64,000 bases of DNA. Source: Caulobacter sp. 32-67-35. Lineage in GTDB: Bacteria; Pseudomonadota; Alphaproteobacteria; Caulobacterales; Caulobacteraceae. This document shows positions 55,631 to 64,000 of the stretch, piece by piece. The stretch lies in NCBI GenBank assembly GCA_002280875.1, contig NCEV01000005.1:1-64000 (forward strand). Direction: 5' to 3'. The position numbers and the translations under genes are program-made. Under the pieces are notes generated by a model. The model was given only the letters and a program-made list of their open reading frames with translations, was not told where the DNA came from and did not search any database. Numbering within the stretch: position 1 is the stretch's first letter; every line of letters starts with the position of its first letter.

Positions 55631-58600
55631 TCGCCGCCCTCATTCGCGCCTCGGTCCGCGGGCGGTTCTTCGTCCTGCTGGCGGCCCTGGCCCTGCTCGC
55701 CGCGGGCCTCTGGGCCGTGCGGGCGACACCGGTCGACGCCCTGCCCGACCTCTCCGACGTGCAGGTGGTGATCCGCACCTCCTATCCCGGTCAGGCGCCG
55801 CAAATCGTCGAGAACCAGGTCACCTATCCCTTGGCCACCACCATGCTCTCGGTCCCCGGCGCCAAGACCGTGCGCGGCTATTCCTTCTTCGGCGACAGCT
55901 TCGTCTATGTGCTGTTCGAGGACGGGACCGACCTCTATTGGGCCCGCTCGCGCGTACTGGAATATCTCAACCAGGCGCAGGGCCGCCTGCCCGCCGCCGC
56001 CAAGCCGGCGCTGGGGCCAGACGCCACGGGCGTCGGCTGGATTTACGAATACGCCCTGGTCGACCGAAGCGGCGGGCACGACCTGTCGCAGCTGCGCAGC
56101 CTGCAGGACTGGTTCCTACGTTATGAGCTGAAGAGCCTTCCCGGCGTCGCGGAAGTGGCCAGCATCGGCGGCATGGTTCGTCAGTACCAAGTGGTGCTCG
56201 ACCCGATGAAGCTCGCCGCCTACGGGGTCACCCACAGTCAGGTCGTCGAAGCGATCAAGGGCGCCAACCAGGAAACCGGCGGCTCGGTGCTGGAGCTGGG
56301 CGAGGCCGAATACATGGTCCGCGCCAATGGCTACCTCTCCAGCCTCGACGACTTCCGCGCCGTGCCAATCCGCACCGCCACCGGCGGCGTGCCGGTGCGG
56401 CTGGCCGACGTCGCCAACATTCAGGTGGGCCCAGAAATGCGGCGCGGCATCGCCGAACTGAACGGCCAGGGCGAGGTGGCCGGCGGGGTGGTGATCCTGC
56501 GCTCGGGCAAGAACGCCCGTGAGACCATCGCGGCGGTGAAGACCAAGCTCGCCGAGCTGAAGCGCAGCCTGCCGCCCGGCGTCGAGGTGGTGACCACCTA
56601 CGACCGCTCGCAATTGATCGACCGGGCCATCGCCAACCTCAGCCAGAAGCTGGTCGAGGAGTTCATTGTCGTCGGCGTGGTCTGCGGCCTGTTCCTCTGG
56701 CACGGCCGTTCGGCCTTGGTGGCCATCCTCACCTTGCCGCTCGGGGTGCTGGCCGCCTTCCTGATCATGCGAGTCCAGGGCCTGAACGCGAACATCATGT
56801 CGCTCGGCGGCATCGCCATCGCCATCGGCGCGATGGTCGATGCGGCGGTGGTGATGATCGAGAACGCCCACAAACATCTGGAGCGATGGGCGCACGACCA
56901 TCCCGGCGAGGACCTCAAGGGCGACCGGCGCTGGACGGTAATCACCGAGGCGGCGGCCGAGGTCGGGCCGGCGCTGTTCTTCAGCCTGGTGATCATCGCC
57001 CTGTCGTTCGTTCCGGTGTTCACCCTGCAGGCTCAGGAAGGGCGGCTGTTCGCGCCGCTGGCCTTCACCAAGACCTACGCCATGGCGGCGGCCGCCATCC
57101 TGTCGGTGACCCTGGTCCCGGTGCTGATGGGCTACTTGATCCGCGGTCGCATCCCGGCCGAGCAGGACAACCCGGTCAATCGAGCGCTGACGGGCGCCTA
57201 CCGGCCGGCGCTGGATTGGGTGATGCGCAAACCCAAGACGACCCTGTTGCTGGCGCTACTGGTCTTCGCCACCACGGCCTGGCCCCTCAGCCGTCTGGGC
57301 GGCGAGTTCCTGCCGCCAATGGACGAGGGCGACCTGCTCTACATGCCCTCGGCGCTGCCGGGACTGTCGGCGGCCAAGGCCTCGGCCTTGCTGCAGCAGA
57401 CCGACCGGATGATCCTGACGGTGCCGGAGGTGAAGAGCGTGTTCGGCAAGGCCGGCCGGGCGGAGACCGCTACCGACCCGGCGCCGCTGGAGATGTTTGA
57501 GACCACCATCCAGTTCAAGCCCCGCGACCAGTGGCGGCCCGGCATGACGCCGGAGAAGCTGGTCGATGAGCTTGACCGGGCGGTGAAGGTCCCGGGCTTG
57601 TCCAACATCTGGGTGCCGCCGATCCGCAATCGGATCGACATGCTGGCGACCGGGGTGAAGAGCCCGATCGGGGTGAAGGTCTCAGGGTCCGACCTCGCCG
57701 AACTCGACCGCATCGCCGGGCGCATCGAGCAGGTGGCCAAGGGCGTGCCGGGGGTCAGCTCGGCCCTGGCCGAGCGGCTGACCGGCGGTCGCTACGTCGA
57801 CGTCGACATCGACCGTGTCCAGGCCGCCCGCTACGGGCTGAACATCGCCGACGTGCAGTCGGTGGTGTCCGGTTCGATCGGCGGCGAGACCGTCGGCGAA
57901 ACGGTGGAGGGCCTGGCCCGCTATCCGATCAATGTCCGCTACCCGCGCGAACTGCGTGACAGCCTGGAGGGCCTGCGCGCCTTGCCCGTGGTCACCCCTT
58001 CGGGCCAGCAGATCACCTTGGGCACGGTGGCAGCCGTGCGGATCGCCGATGGCCCGCCGATGCTGAAGACCGAGAACGGCCGGCCCTCGACGTTCGTCTA
58101 TGTCGATGTCCGTGGTCGCGACCTCGCCTCGGTGGTTCATGACCTGCAGGCCGCCGTCGCTCGGGACGTCAAGCTCTCGCCCGGGGTCAGCGTCGCCTAC
58201 TCCGGCCAGTTCGAATATCTGCAGCGGGCGGCCGAGCGGCTGAAGATCGTGGTGCCGGCGACCCTGGCCATCATCTTCGTCCTGCTGTTCCTGACCTTCG
58301 GCCGCCTCGACGAGGCGGCTCTGATCATGGCCACCCTGCCCTTCGCGCTTACCGGCGGCATCTGGACCCTCTACCTGCTCGGCTACCACCAGTCGGTGGC
58401 GACGGGCGTGGGGTTCATCGCCCTGGCCGGCGTCTCGGCCGAATTCGGGGTGGTGATGCTGATCTACCTCAAGCACGCGCTGGCTGACCGTGGCCCAGAC
58501 CCCACCGAACCACAGATCGAGGCGGCGGTGCGTGAAGGCGCCCTGCTGCGCGTGCGGCCCAAGGCGATGACCGTGGCGGTCATCCTGGCGGGCCTCTTCC

Positions 58601-58779
58601 CCATCCTGATCGGCCATGGGGCCGGTTCGGAAGTCATGAGCCGGATCGCCGCGCCCATGATCGGCGGCATGCTCACCGCGCCGCTGCTGTCCATGCTCGT
58701 CGTCCCGGCGGGATACCTTCTGCTGCGGCGACGGCGTCTTTCCACCCCTGCTTCAACTCAAAAAGGAGACATCCAATGA
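55627..58779 (+). CDS. cusA: Copper/silver RND permease CusA
   Basis: 1050-aa HME4-type pump, intact. TM4 proton-relay Asp405 ([13 protein letters not shown]) is at the same number as in E. coli CusA. The three methionines of the Cu-binding site fall at 573 (YMPSALPGL), 623 (APLEM) and 672 (NRIDM), again the E. coli positions. The protein should therefore bind and export Cu(I)/Ag(I), but its own adaptor gene is truncated and no dedicated CusC is visible next to it. Coupled to the adaptor remnant (4-bp overlap) and to the CusF-like gene (4-bp overlap). Confidence 0.95.
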   Translation: MIAALIRASVRGRFFVLLAALALLAAGLWAVRATPVDALPDLSDVQVVIRTSYPGQAPQIVENQVTYPLATTMLSVPGAKTVRGYSFFGDSFVYVLFEDGTDLYWARSRVLEYLNQAQGRLPAAAKPALGPDATGVGWIYEYALVDRSGGHDLSQLRSLQDWFLRYELKSLPGVAEVASIGGMVRQYQVVLDPMKLAAYGVTHSQVVEAIKGANQETGGSVLELGEAEYMVRANGYLSSLDDFRAVPIRTATGGVPVRLADVANIQVGPEMRRGIAELNGQGEVAGGVVILRSGKNARETIAAVKTKLAELKRSLPPGVEVVTTYDRSQLIDRAIANLSQKLVEEFIVVGVVCGLFLWHGRSALVAILTLPLGVLAAFLIMRVQGLNANIMSLGGIAIAIGAMVDAAVVMIENAHKHLERWAHDHPGEDLKGDRRWTVITEAAAEVGPALFFSLVIIALSFVPVFTLQAQEGRLFAPLAFTKTYAMAAAAILSVTLVPVLMGYLIRGRIPAEQDNPVNRALTGAYRPALDWVMRKPKTTLLLALLVFATTAWPLSRLGGEFLPPMDEGDLLYMPSALPGLSAAKASALLQQTDRMILTVPEVKSVFGKAGRAETATDPAPLEMFETTIQFKPRDQWRPGMTPEKLVDELDRAVKVPGLSNIWVPPIRNRIDMLATGVKSPIGVKVSGSDLAELDRIAGRIEQVAKGVPGVSSALAERLTGGRYVDVDIDRVQAARYGLNIADVQSVVSGSIGGETVGETVEGLARYPINVRYPRELRDSLEGLRALPVVTPSGQQITLGTVAAVRIADGPPMLKTENGRPSTFVYVDVRGRDLASVVHDLQAAVARDVKLSPGVSVAYSGQFEYLQRAAERLKIVVPATLAIIFVLLFLTFGRLDEAALIMATLPFALTGGIWTLYLLGYHQSVATGVGFIALAGVSAEFGVVMLIYLKHALADRGPDPTEPQIEAAVREGALLRVRPKAMTVAVILAGLFPILIGHGAGSEVMSRIAAPMIGGMLTAPLLSMLVVPAGYLLLRRRRLSTPASTQKGDIQ

Positions 58780-59183
58780 AGCGCACCCTGACCACCCTCG
58801 CCCTTGTCGGCGCCGCTGCAGCTCTGGCTGCTTGCGGTCCGAAAACCGAGACCAAGACCGCCGAGCCGCCGGCTGCACCGATGGCCAGCGCACCCGCCAT
58901 GACCGCCGCCCCTGCGCCCGCAAGCGACAACATGGCAGGCATGCCGATGGCCGCCGGCACCAAGATGGCCAAGGGCACGGGTACGGTGACGGCCGTCGAT
59001 ACCAAGGCCGGCACGGTGACCATCGAACACGGCCCGATCCCGGAGGCGAATTGGCCGGCCATGACCATGGGCTTCAAGGCCGCCCCGGCGCTGGCCCAGA
59101 GCGTCAAGGCCGGTGACAAGGTCGCCTTCGACCTGAAGCTGGAGAACGGCGGCGGCGAGCTGACCGCCATCAACAAGCAATAA
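58776..59183 (+). CDS. cusF: CusF-like periplasmic copper-binding lipoprotein
   Basis: 135 aa: lipobox ([11 protein letters not shown]), a Pro/Ala/Met-rich linker ([20 protein letters not shown]) and a CusF domain with the conserved Trp and Met ligands (NWPAMTMGF). CusF hands Cu(I) or Ag(I) to CusB/CusA in the periplasm. AAGGAG precedes the ATG and the start overlaps cusA by 4 bp. With the CusF-like tail on the adaptor remnant this cassette has two such domains. Confidence 0.9.
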   Translation: MKRTLTTLALVGAAAALAACGPKTETKTAEPPAAPMASAPAMTAAPAPASDNMAGMPMAAGTKMAKGTGTVTAVDTKAGTVTIEHGPIPEANWPAMTMGFKAAPALAQSVKAGDKVAFDLKLENGGGELTAINKQ

Positions 59184-59194
59184 TGCGTCGTGTG

Positions 59195-59215
59195 CTCGGT
59201 GGAGGTTCCACCGAG
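59195..59215. terminator. Hairpin between convergent cusF and TPR-methyltransferase genes
   Basis: CTCGGTGGA / TCCACCGAG 9-bp perfect stem with GGT loop, extendable by GTG/CAC across a small bulge, 12 bp after the cusF stop. No T-run; may serve both convergent transcripts. Confidence 0.55.
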
Positions 59216-59334
59216 CGCACCACCGCCCGCTCAGCGATCCATAGGTCGCCGGTCTAGGTCATGCGGGCACGCTTGAAACGCGGCGTGGTCAGCACGTAGC
59301 GGATCTACCTCCCGCGAGAGTTCTACTGACCGAG

Positions 59335-61590
59335 TCATGCTCTCCGCAGCCAGAACCGATATGTCTCACCAAAGGTCTCGGGATGGCGCTGCTCGAACAC
59401 GTGCCAATCACGCAGCGTCCTCAAGCTCGAGACAGCCGGATACTCGGCGCGGAACCGCAGCAGGTCGGGTCCATGACGCGGCTCCATCCCTAGGAAGGTC
59501 AGGCCGACACGCGCGATCATGTCGTCGATCTGCAACAGGCTGAACCGGTGCTCCTCCACGTGGAACAACAGGTCGCGGCAGTCGGATGTCGTCCAAAAAT
59601 CCGACACCGGGCTCAGCAGGCCCTGAAGGTCCGGCGCAAGGTTCCCATCGGTCATGAACTCGCGCCGCAGCTGGCGAACGCCTGAGGAGTCGGCGTCATA
59701 GCCCCGTGCGGTGATCAGCCCGCGGGCCGAGACTACGCCGGCCCGGCCGAGCTCACTGTAGAGGCCAAGGCGCATCAACCCGCCCGGCTTCAGGACCTTA
59801 CTGAGTTCGGTGAGCCCGCGCTCCGGATCCGCCATGTGGTGCACGACCCCGAAGCTCTCGATGAGGTCGAAGCGCTCGCCAAGATGCGCGACGTCGAGGA
59901 TGTCGCCGTGCACGAGTTCGACGGTTTGGATGCCGTACTCGCCGAGCTTGCGCGCGCCGTAGGCCAAGCTCGCGCGGCTCAGGTCGAGCGCGACGACCGC
60001 CGCGTCCTGGTAGGTGGTCACGACCCGCATGGTCTCTAGCCCTGTGCCGCAGCCGGCGACCAAGACGCGGGGCGACGCCACAGCTGGCAGTTCGCTGGCC
60101 GGAAGGTGTGGTAGCGCTGCGGCGATGACATTGCGGAACGCGGTCGGCTCACCTAGGCCACAGCGGGTCCAACGTGGATAAGGGTTTTCCTCGTACTGGA
60201 CCTGCACCGCGCGGGAGGTCGGGTCCTGCACGGGCCGCAGGCTCCTCAAGCCCGTCGCCAGCTCGCGCTCAACGCGCGGCTCCGTGATCTGTTGGCGCAG
60301 CAGCGCTGTCAGCAACGCCGGCGGGTCCGCCGGAAGGTTCGCGGCGCCGAGCGCATGGTCGAGACGCAGGTAGCAGCCGATGAGGGCCACGGCGCGCCAG
60401 CGCATTTCGTCGTCATCCCAGTGCGCGGAGGCGGCCTGAAGCGCCTCGAGTGCCACCTCCTCCTCAGGGGTCACTAAGTAGACGTATTCGTTGAGCCAGC
60501 ACTGCTGCGCCAGGGCGCAGATCAGGTCCAGGTCCTCGGCGCCCGTCGTCGGCGAGGCGTCCGCGGCCTCCAGAAGTAAGTCCCGGCGCAGGCTGGTGAG
60601 GATCAGCTCCACCGCCACATCGGGGATCGGGGTCGCGACCATTAGGCTCCGGAAGACCGGGTCTGCTAGCAAGCCTACGACGCTCGCGCGTCGCTCGGCG
60701 ATGATGCGATCGACCCCACCCGGGTCCGCGGAGATGGCGTCGAGCAGGCCGTCGAACCCGTGGTCCCGCCTAAGGACGACCAGGGCTGCGGTGGCCAGTC
60801 CGCGGGGATTGACGTCGGGTCGGGAGAAGAGCGCCAGCAGCGTTTCCCGGAACACCGCGCCTTCCGGTGCGACCTTGCTGTCGCGCAAGCCGTGCGCCAG
60901 CTGGCGCCAATAGCCCGGCACCTCGGGCGCTAGCCGGACCGCCTCGTCCAACGCCGCGAGCGCCATGGGCCGCTGGCCCAGGTCGAGCAGTAACTCGCCG
61001 AGCTGCGAACAGGCCCTCGCGCGGCTTGGTTGTCCCGCGAGCGCGTCGCGTGCGCCGCCGAGGAAACGTGCCGCCAATTCCAGGTCGCCCGCCTTCCGCG
61101 CCAAGGCGCCAAGGCCCATCAGGGCCGTTGGCAACTGGGTCTGGATTGCCAGGGCGCGGCGGTAGGCCGCCTCGGCCTCGTCAGAGCGACCGAGTGCGCG
61201 GTAGGCCTCCCCGAGATAGGCGTGAGCCTCCGCGAAGTCGGGTTTCAGCTGGATGGCGCGGCGCAACGCCCCTGCAGCCTCCCGGAAACGGCCTGCTCTG
61301 CGATGCGCCTCACCAAGATTGAAGGCGATGAACGGATTGCGGGGCTGGCCGCGGGCCGCCGCTTCGAAGAGGGGGACCGCCGCCTCAGAGCGGCCGGTGT
61401 TCATGGCGGCCCCACCGAGGACATTGAGAGCCGAGGGGTCATTCTTGCGGACGGCCAGGACTTGGCGGGCGAATCGCTCGGCCTCCGCCCAGAGCCCGGC
61501 GTTGAAGGCGGCGACGGCTTGGTGGAGCAGTTGGAGCGTGGGATCGAACGCTCCGCCAAGGCCCCCGGGCGGCGGACGGCTCAACACCAT
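59335..61590 (-). CDS. TPR-repeat protein with C-terminal SAM methyltransferase domain
   Basis: 751 aa. Residues ~10-220 form tandem TPRs (NPFIAFNLGEAHRRAGRFRE, FAEAHAYLGEAYRALGRSDE, AEAAYRRALAIQTQLPTALM). A ~200-residue helical region follows, then a class I methyltransferase: VLVAGCGTGLETMR, VALDLSRASL, DLIESFGVVHHMADP, LKPGGLMRLGLYSE. No signal peptide. Such TPR-methyltransferases modify proteins or glycans in the cytoplasm; no link to metals is evident although it lies between cus and pbr-like genes. Confidence 0.87.
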   Translation of the reverse strand: MVLSRPPPGGLGGAFDPTLQLLHQAVAAFNAGLWAEAERFARQVLAVRKNDPSALNVLGGAAMNTGRSEAAVPLFEAAARGQPRNPFIAFNLGEAHRRAGRFREAAGALRRAIQLKPDFAEAHAYLGEAYRALGRSDEAEAAYRRALAIQTQLPTALMGLGALARKAGDLELAARFLGGARDALAGQPSRARACSQLGELLLDLGQRPMALAALDEAVRLAPEVPGYWRQLAHGLRDSKVAPEGAVFRETLLALFSRPDVNPRGLATAALVVLRRDHGFDGLLDAISADPGGVDRIIAERRASVVGLLADPVFRSLMVATPIPDVAVELILTSLRRDLLLEAADASPTTGAEDLDLICALAQQCWLNEYVYLVTPEEEVALEALQAASAHWDDDEMRWRAVALIGCYLRLDHALGAANLPADPPALLTALLRQQITEPRVERELATGLRSLRPVQDPTSRAVQVQYEENPYPRWTRCGLGEPTAFRNVIAAALPHLPASELPAVASPRVLVAGCGTGLETMRVVTTYQDAAVVALDLSRASLAYGARKLGEYGIQTVELVHGDILDVAHLGERFDLIESFGVVHHMADPERGLTELSKVLKPGGLMRLGLYSELGRAGVVSARGLITARGYDADSSGVRQLRREFMTDGNLAPDLQGLLSPVSDFWTTSDCRDLLFHVEEHRFSLLQIDDMIARVGLTFLGMEPRHGPDLLRFRAEYPAVSSLRTLRDWHVFEQRHPETFGETYRFWLRRA

Positions 61591-61611
61591 GAGAGCGACC
61601 GCCTCACCAAG

Positions 61612-62490
61612 TCACGGTCGCGGCGCGGGCAGCGGATCGGCGCCAGCGTCCCGAAGGTCGGCGCGGGCGTGACGGATGATCGACGAGGCGGACTGTAGGA
61701 ACAGGCCGGCGATGACGAAGGCCACGACCAGATCGGGCCATGGTGTCCGCATCCAGAACACCAGGCCCGCCGCGATCACCACTGCCAGGTTCCCCAGCGC
61801 ATCGTTGCGGGAGAACAGCCAGACCGCCCGCGCGTTGGCGTCGCCGGCGCGGTGCGGGATCAGCACGATGGCGGCGATCACGTTGACGACCAGGGCGATC
61901 GCGCCGAACACGCCCATGATCTCGGCGTTGGGTTCGTTGAGGACCAGGACGCGGTACGTCGTGCTGACCAGGACGCCCAGGCCCAGCACGGCCAGGAATA
62001 TCCCCTGGATCAGGGCGGCGCGAGCGCGCCACGCCAGACTCCAGCCGATCGCCAACAACCCAAGGAAGGTGATCAGCCCGTCGCCGAAGAAGTCGAGGGC
62101 GTCGGCCTGCAGGGCCTGGGATCGGCCGAACAGGCCCGCGCCAATCTCCACCAGGCCGTAGCCGACGTTGAGCAGAACGACGATCCACAGCGCGCGGCGG
62201 TAGCCCGGGTCACTGCGCACGGTGTCCTTCGCCTCGCCGGAACCCATCGGCGCAGCAGCGTCGATCCGCTCGAGGTGATAGCCAAGGCCTTGCACAGTAC
62301 GCTCGACCTCGGGAAGCCGGCGTTCGCGGTCGTCGACGTGCAGGGTCATCAACTCCGAGGCGATCGAAACCCTGACGTCGTCCACGCCCTCGAGCTTGCG
62401 GACTCCGGCCTCGATCTTGGCGGCGCAATCGCCGCAGTCCATCCCGGTGACCCGGTACTGGGCGCGCTCGCCTGCAGGGCGCTGTGTCAT
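61612..62490 (-). CDS. HMA-domain / CDF cation transporter fusion
   Basis: 292 aa: N-terminal heavy-metal-associated domain with GMDCGDC (Cys19, Cys22; residues ~11-75) followed by a six-helix CDF-fold transporter. TM2 ADALDFFGDGLITF keeps aspartates but has Asp for the usual His; TM5 FSRNDALGNLAVV keeps the Asp of DALG. The C-terminal cytoplasmic domain of canonical CDFs is nearly absent, so the HMA domain may replace it as metal donor or sensor. Driven by a MerR-type promoter at 62514-62544. A relative without the HMA domain is at 51001. Confidence 0.88.
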   Translation of the reverse strand: MTQRPAGERAQYRVTGMDCGDCAAKIEAGVRKLEGVDDVRVSIASELMTLHVDDRERRLPEVERTVQGLGYHLERIDAAAPMGSGEAKDTVRSDPGYRRALWIVVLLNVGYGLVEIGAGLFGRSQALQADALDFFGDGLITFLGLLAIGWSLAWRARAALIQGIFLAVLGLGVLVSTTYRVLVLNEPNAEIMGVFGAIALVVNVIAAIVLIPHRAGDANARAVWLFSRNDALGNLAVVIAAGLVFWMRTPWPDLVVAFVIAGLFLQSASSIIRHARADLRDAGADPLPAPRP

Positions 62491-62513
62491 GGCGGAACCA
62501 TCCTCATCACTTC

Positions 62514-62544
62514 ACCCTAGCTCCTCTAGCCACTTGAGGATCAA
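62514..62544 (-). promoter_or_regulatory. MerR-type promoter/operator 2 (HMA-CDF gene)
   Basis: Minus strand: TTGATC (62544-62539), 19-bp spacer holding CTCAAGTGGCTAGAGG, TAGGGT (62519-62514). It ends 24 bp before the gene start. The dyad is almost identical to operator 1. Confidence 0.85.
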
Positions 62545-62579
62545 GCCCGAAACGGGCGGGGACCGCCGGACCTCGCAGG

Positions 62580-63122
62580 TCACCGGCCGAGCCCCATCAA
62601 CACGCCCGCCGTCACCAACCCGAAGATCGTCGGCCCAGCGGTCAGGGCCATGCCGAACGCCCGGCCGGAGGCGCCCCGCGCGTAGCCCACGGCGAAGCAC
62701 ACTCGGCCCGCCATGTAGAGGAGGACCATTGTGGGCAGGAGCACCAGCTCGCCGTCGCGAAGCACGGCGGCCAGGATCAAGTGCGCGCCCATGAACAGCA
62801 CGGTTTGCTCCAGGGAGTTCTGCAGGATTGCGACCGGAACCTTGAGCTCCGGGCTGGGGGGCGCAAACGCCGAGCCGCGGATGTCGGCCGGCGAAGTGAA
62901 GCGACGTCCGGAGACCCCGCGGATCGCGATCGCCAGCCAGAGAAAGACCGGCAGCGCGGTCTTCAGGGCGTAAACAAGACGCTCGCCGGCATCGAAGCCC
63001 GGAGCGACGCCCATCGACTGGGCGGGCAGCCACGCCCAGGCCGCGGCCAAGGTGGCGCCGGCGATGGCCAGTGCAAGCGCCGATCCGCGCACGATTCCCA
63101 TTTGGTCGGGCGACAATGGCAC
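62580..63122 (-). CDS. MAPEG-like integral membrane protein
   Basis: 180 aa from GTG 63122 with TGGAGG 9 nt upstream. Four hydrophobic helices (LALAIAGATLAAAWAWLP, YALKTALPVFLWLAIAI, LFMGAHLILAAVL, TIFGLVTAGVLMGLG), with PVAILQNSLEQTVLF resembling the Asn/Glu signature of MAPEG (microsomal glutathione transferase-like) proteins. A MerR-type promoter immediately upstream puts it under metal control, which is unusual for this family. Function in metal stress unknown. Confidence 0.72.
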   Translation of the reverse strand: MPLSPDQMGIVRGSALALAIAGATLAAAWAWLPAQSMGVAPGFDAGERLVYALKTALPVFLWLAIAIRGVSGRRFTSPADIRGSAFAPPSPELKVPVAILQNSLEQTVLFMGAHLILAAVLRDGELVLLPTMVLLYMAGRVCFAVGYARGASGRAFGMALTAGPTIFGLVTAGVLMGLGR

Positions 63123-63145
63123 GTCCGGGCCTCCAGAAAGCCAAG

Positions 63146-63176
63146 AGTCTACGACCTCTAGCTACTAGAGGATCAA
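63146..63176 (-). promoter_or_regulatory. MerR-type promoter/operator 3 (MAPEG-like gene)
   Basis: Minus strand: TTGATC (63176-63171), 19-bp spacer with CTCTAGTAGCTAGAGG, TAGACT (63151-63146). Lies 24 bp before the GTG start. Confidence 0.85.
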
Positions 63177-63203
63177 GTTCGAATCTTAGGCGGGTTCCGC
63201 CTC

Positions 63204-63234
63204 TTGCTCCTCAAGTGGCTAGAGGGTCTAAGGT
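63204..63234 (+). promoter_or_regulatory. MerR-type promoter/operator 4 (pbrT-like gene)
   Basis: Plus strand: TTGCTC (63204-63209), 19-bp spacer with CTCAAGTGGCTAGAGG, TAAGGT (63229-63234). It has the best -10 of the four and faces right into the cytochrome c/FTR1-type gene. Operators 3 and 4 are back to back within 90 bp. Confidence 0.88.
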
Positions 63235-63270
63235 CCCTGCAAACCAGTCTTAATCGCACCCGAGTCCTTC

Positions 63271-64000
63271 ATGCCGGCCGCCCTCCGCCTCTTCGCCTTC
63301 GTCTTGCTGCTGACGGCCACGGCGGCGCCGCTCCGCGCCCTCGCTCAGGAGGCGCCGCCCGCGCAGGTCGCTTGGCGGCTGCTCGACTACATCTCCGTGG
63401 ATTATCCCGGCGCGGTTCAGGGCGATCGGGTGATCAGCGCGGCGGAATACGCCGAGATGCAGGAATTTGCCAAGACCGTGCGGGTGCGGCTCGCCAGCCT
63501 GCCGGCGACCCCGGCGAAGGCCGGCCTCCTGCAGGGCGCCGACGCCCTGGCCACCGAGATCGCGCATAAGGCCCCGCCCGCCGAGGTCGCCGTCCTCGCC
63601 CGCCGCTTGGCTGGCGAGTTGCTGGCCGCGTATCCCACGCCGCTTGCCCCGGCGACGACACCTGACCTGGCACTCGGCGCGCGGCTCTATGCTGAGCAGT
63701 GCGCAGCCTGCCACGGTGCGACCGGCCATGCGGACGGACCGAACGCCAAAGGGCTCGACCCCGCCCCAGTCGCCTTCGCCGACCCCACGCGCGCCCGGGA
63801 ACGCAGCCTGTTCGGCCTCTACCAGGTGATCGGCCAGGGCCTGGACGGCACCGCGATGGCGAGCTTCGCCCACCTCAGCGACACTGATCGATGGGCGTTG
63901 GCCTTTTACGCCGGGGGCTTCGCTTTTGACGCTGACGCCGCACAGGCCGGCGAGGCGCTTTGGAAGGCCGATCCGAACCTGCGCGCCCGCTTCCCTAATC
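63271..64000 (+). CDS. PbrT-like protein: cytochrome c domain of an FTR1-family permease (partial)
   Basis: First 243 codons, cut by the window edge. Signal peptide (RLFAFVLLLTATAAPLRALA), then the region typical of FTR1/PbrT fusions (AWRLLDYISVDYPGAVQGD, EYAEMQEFAKTVRVRLASLP, LLAAYPTPLAP) and a cytochrome c motif CAACH with heme cysteines 144 and 147 and His148. The iron/lead permease TM domain expected downstream is not in the window. PbrT takes up Pb(II) in known lead-resistance operons; here a PbrR/CadR-like promoter drives the gene, which supports that reading but does not prove the metal. Confidence 0.82.
   Translation, partial: MPAALRLFAFVLLLTATAAPLRALAQEAPPAQVAWRLLDYISVDYPGAVQGDRVISAAEYAEMQEFAKTVRVRLASLPATPAKAGLLQGADALATEIAHKAPPAEVAVLARRLAGELLAAYPTPLAPATTPDLALGARLYAEQCAACHGATGHADGPNAKGLDPAPVAFADPTRARERSLFGLYQVIGQGLDGTAMASFAHLSDTDRWALAFYAGGFAFDADAAQAGEALWKADPNLRARFPN

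Overview
The window is GC-rich, densely packed bacterial DNA. Gene content (STN-type TonB receptor with an anti-sigma/ECF pair, czc, cop and cus metal systems, DUF3768, leaderless-looking starts, ATGA gene overlaps) suggests an alphaproteobacterium, most likely Caulobacteraceae. This assignment is an inference from gene style, not from a marker gene. No rRNA, tRNA, origin or CRISPR array is visible.

Layout. 0-1.3 kb: an ATP-grasp enzyme of unknown substrate. 1.4-4.2 kb: CopA copper ATPase with its CueR regulator and a visible CueR-type promoter. 4.3-7.8 kb: a two-gene AAA ATPase / cytoplasmic subtilase unit with its own terminator. 7.9-8.6 kb: the N-terminal half of an efflux adaptor, cut by an IS3-family remnant. 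8.8-19.2 kb: PepSY protein, two-component system, lipoprotein, TolC-adaptor-RND tripartite pump and an MFS transporter. 19.7-22.3 kb: two membrane glycosyltransferases. 22.6-37.7 kb: sixteen tightly spaced minus-strand genes (phosphatase, aminotransferase, arginase-fold enzyme, two small DMT transporters, hydrolase, acyltransferase, ABC/HlyD/TolC exporter, acyl-carrier-like protein, polyol-phosphate transferase-like protein, flippase, glycosyltransferase, cyclopropane synthase-like methyltransferase). They look like one biosynthesis-and-export locus that I cannot match to a described pathway. 37.9-42.0 kb: a divergent ECF sigma / FecR / TonB-receptor cell-surface signalling set.

42-52.9 kb is a heavy-metal island: SRPBCC protein, CzcD, DUF190, CzcA, a small exported protein, CzcB, a damaged CzcC, a His/Cys small protein, DUF3703, a CDF-like transporter, a MerR regulator of the Zn/Cd/Pb group, and two small cysteine-rich exported proteins. 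52.9-54.9 kb looks like integrative-element or plasmid backbone (XRE regulator, DUF3768, hairpins, direct repeats). 54.9-59.2 kb is a cus cassette (C-terminal half of the adaptor, intact CusA, CusF-like protein). 59.3-64 kb holds a TPR-methyltransferase, an HMA-CDF fusion, a MAPEG-like membrane protein and the start of a cytochrome c / FTR1-type PbrT-like protein running off the right edge.

Two points tie the metal region together. Four near-identical MerR-type promoters (-35 and -10 separated by 19 bp with a central dyad) lie before the CDF-like transporter, the HMA-CDF fusion, the MAPEG gene and the pbrT-like gene, so one Zn/Cd/Pb-sensing regulator may control a split regulon. Several metal genes also show decay: an in-frame loss in CopA, two separated adaptor fragments, a P-type ATPase remnant and a frameshifted CzcC. 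The island appears to have been assembled by repeated insertion and deletion.
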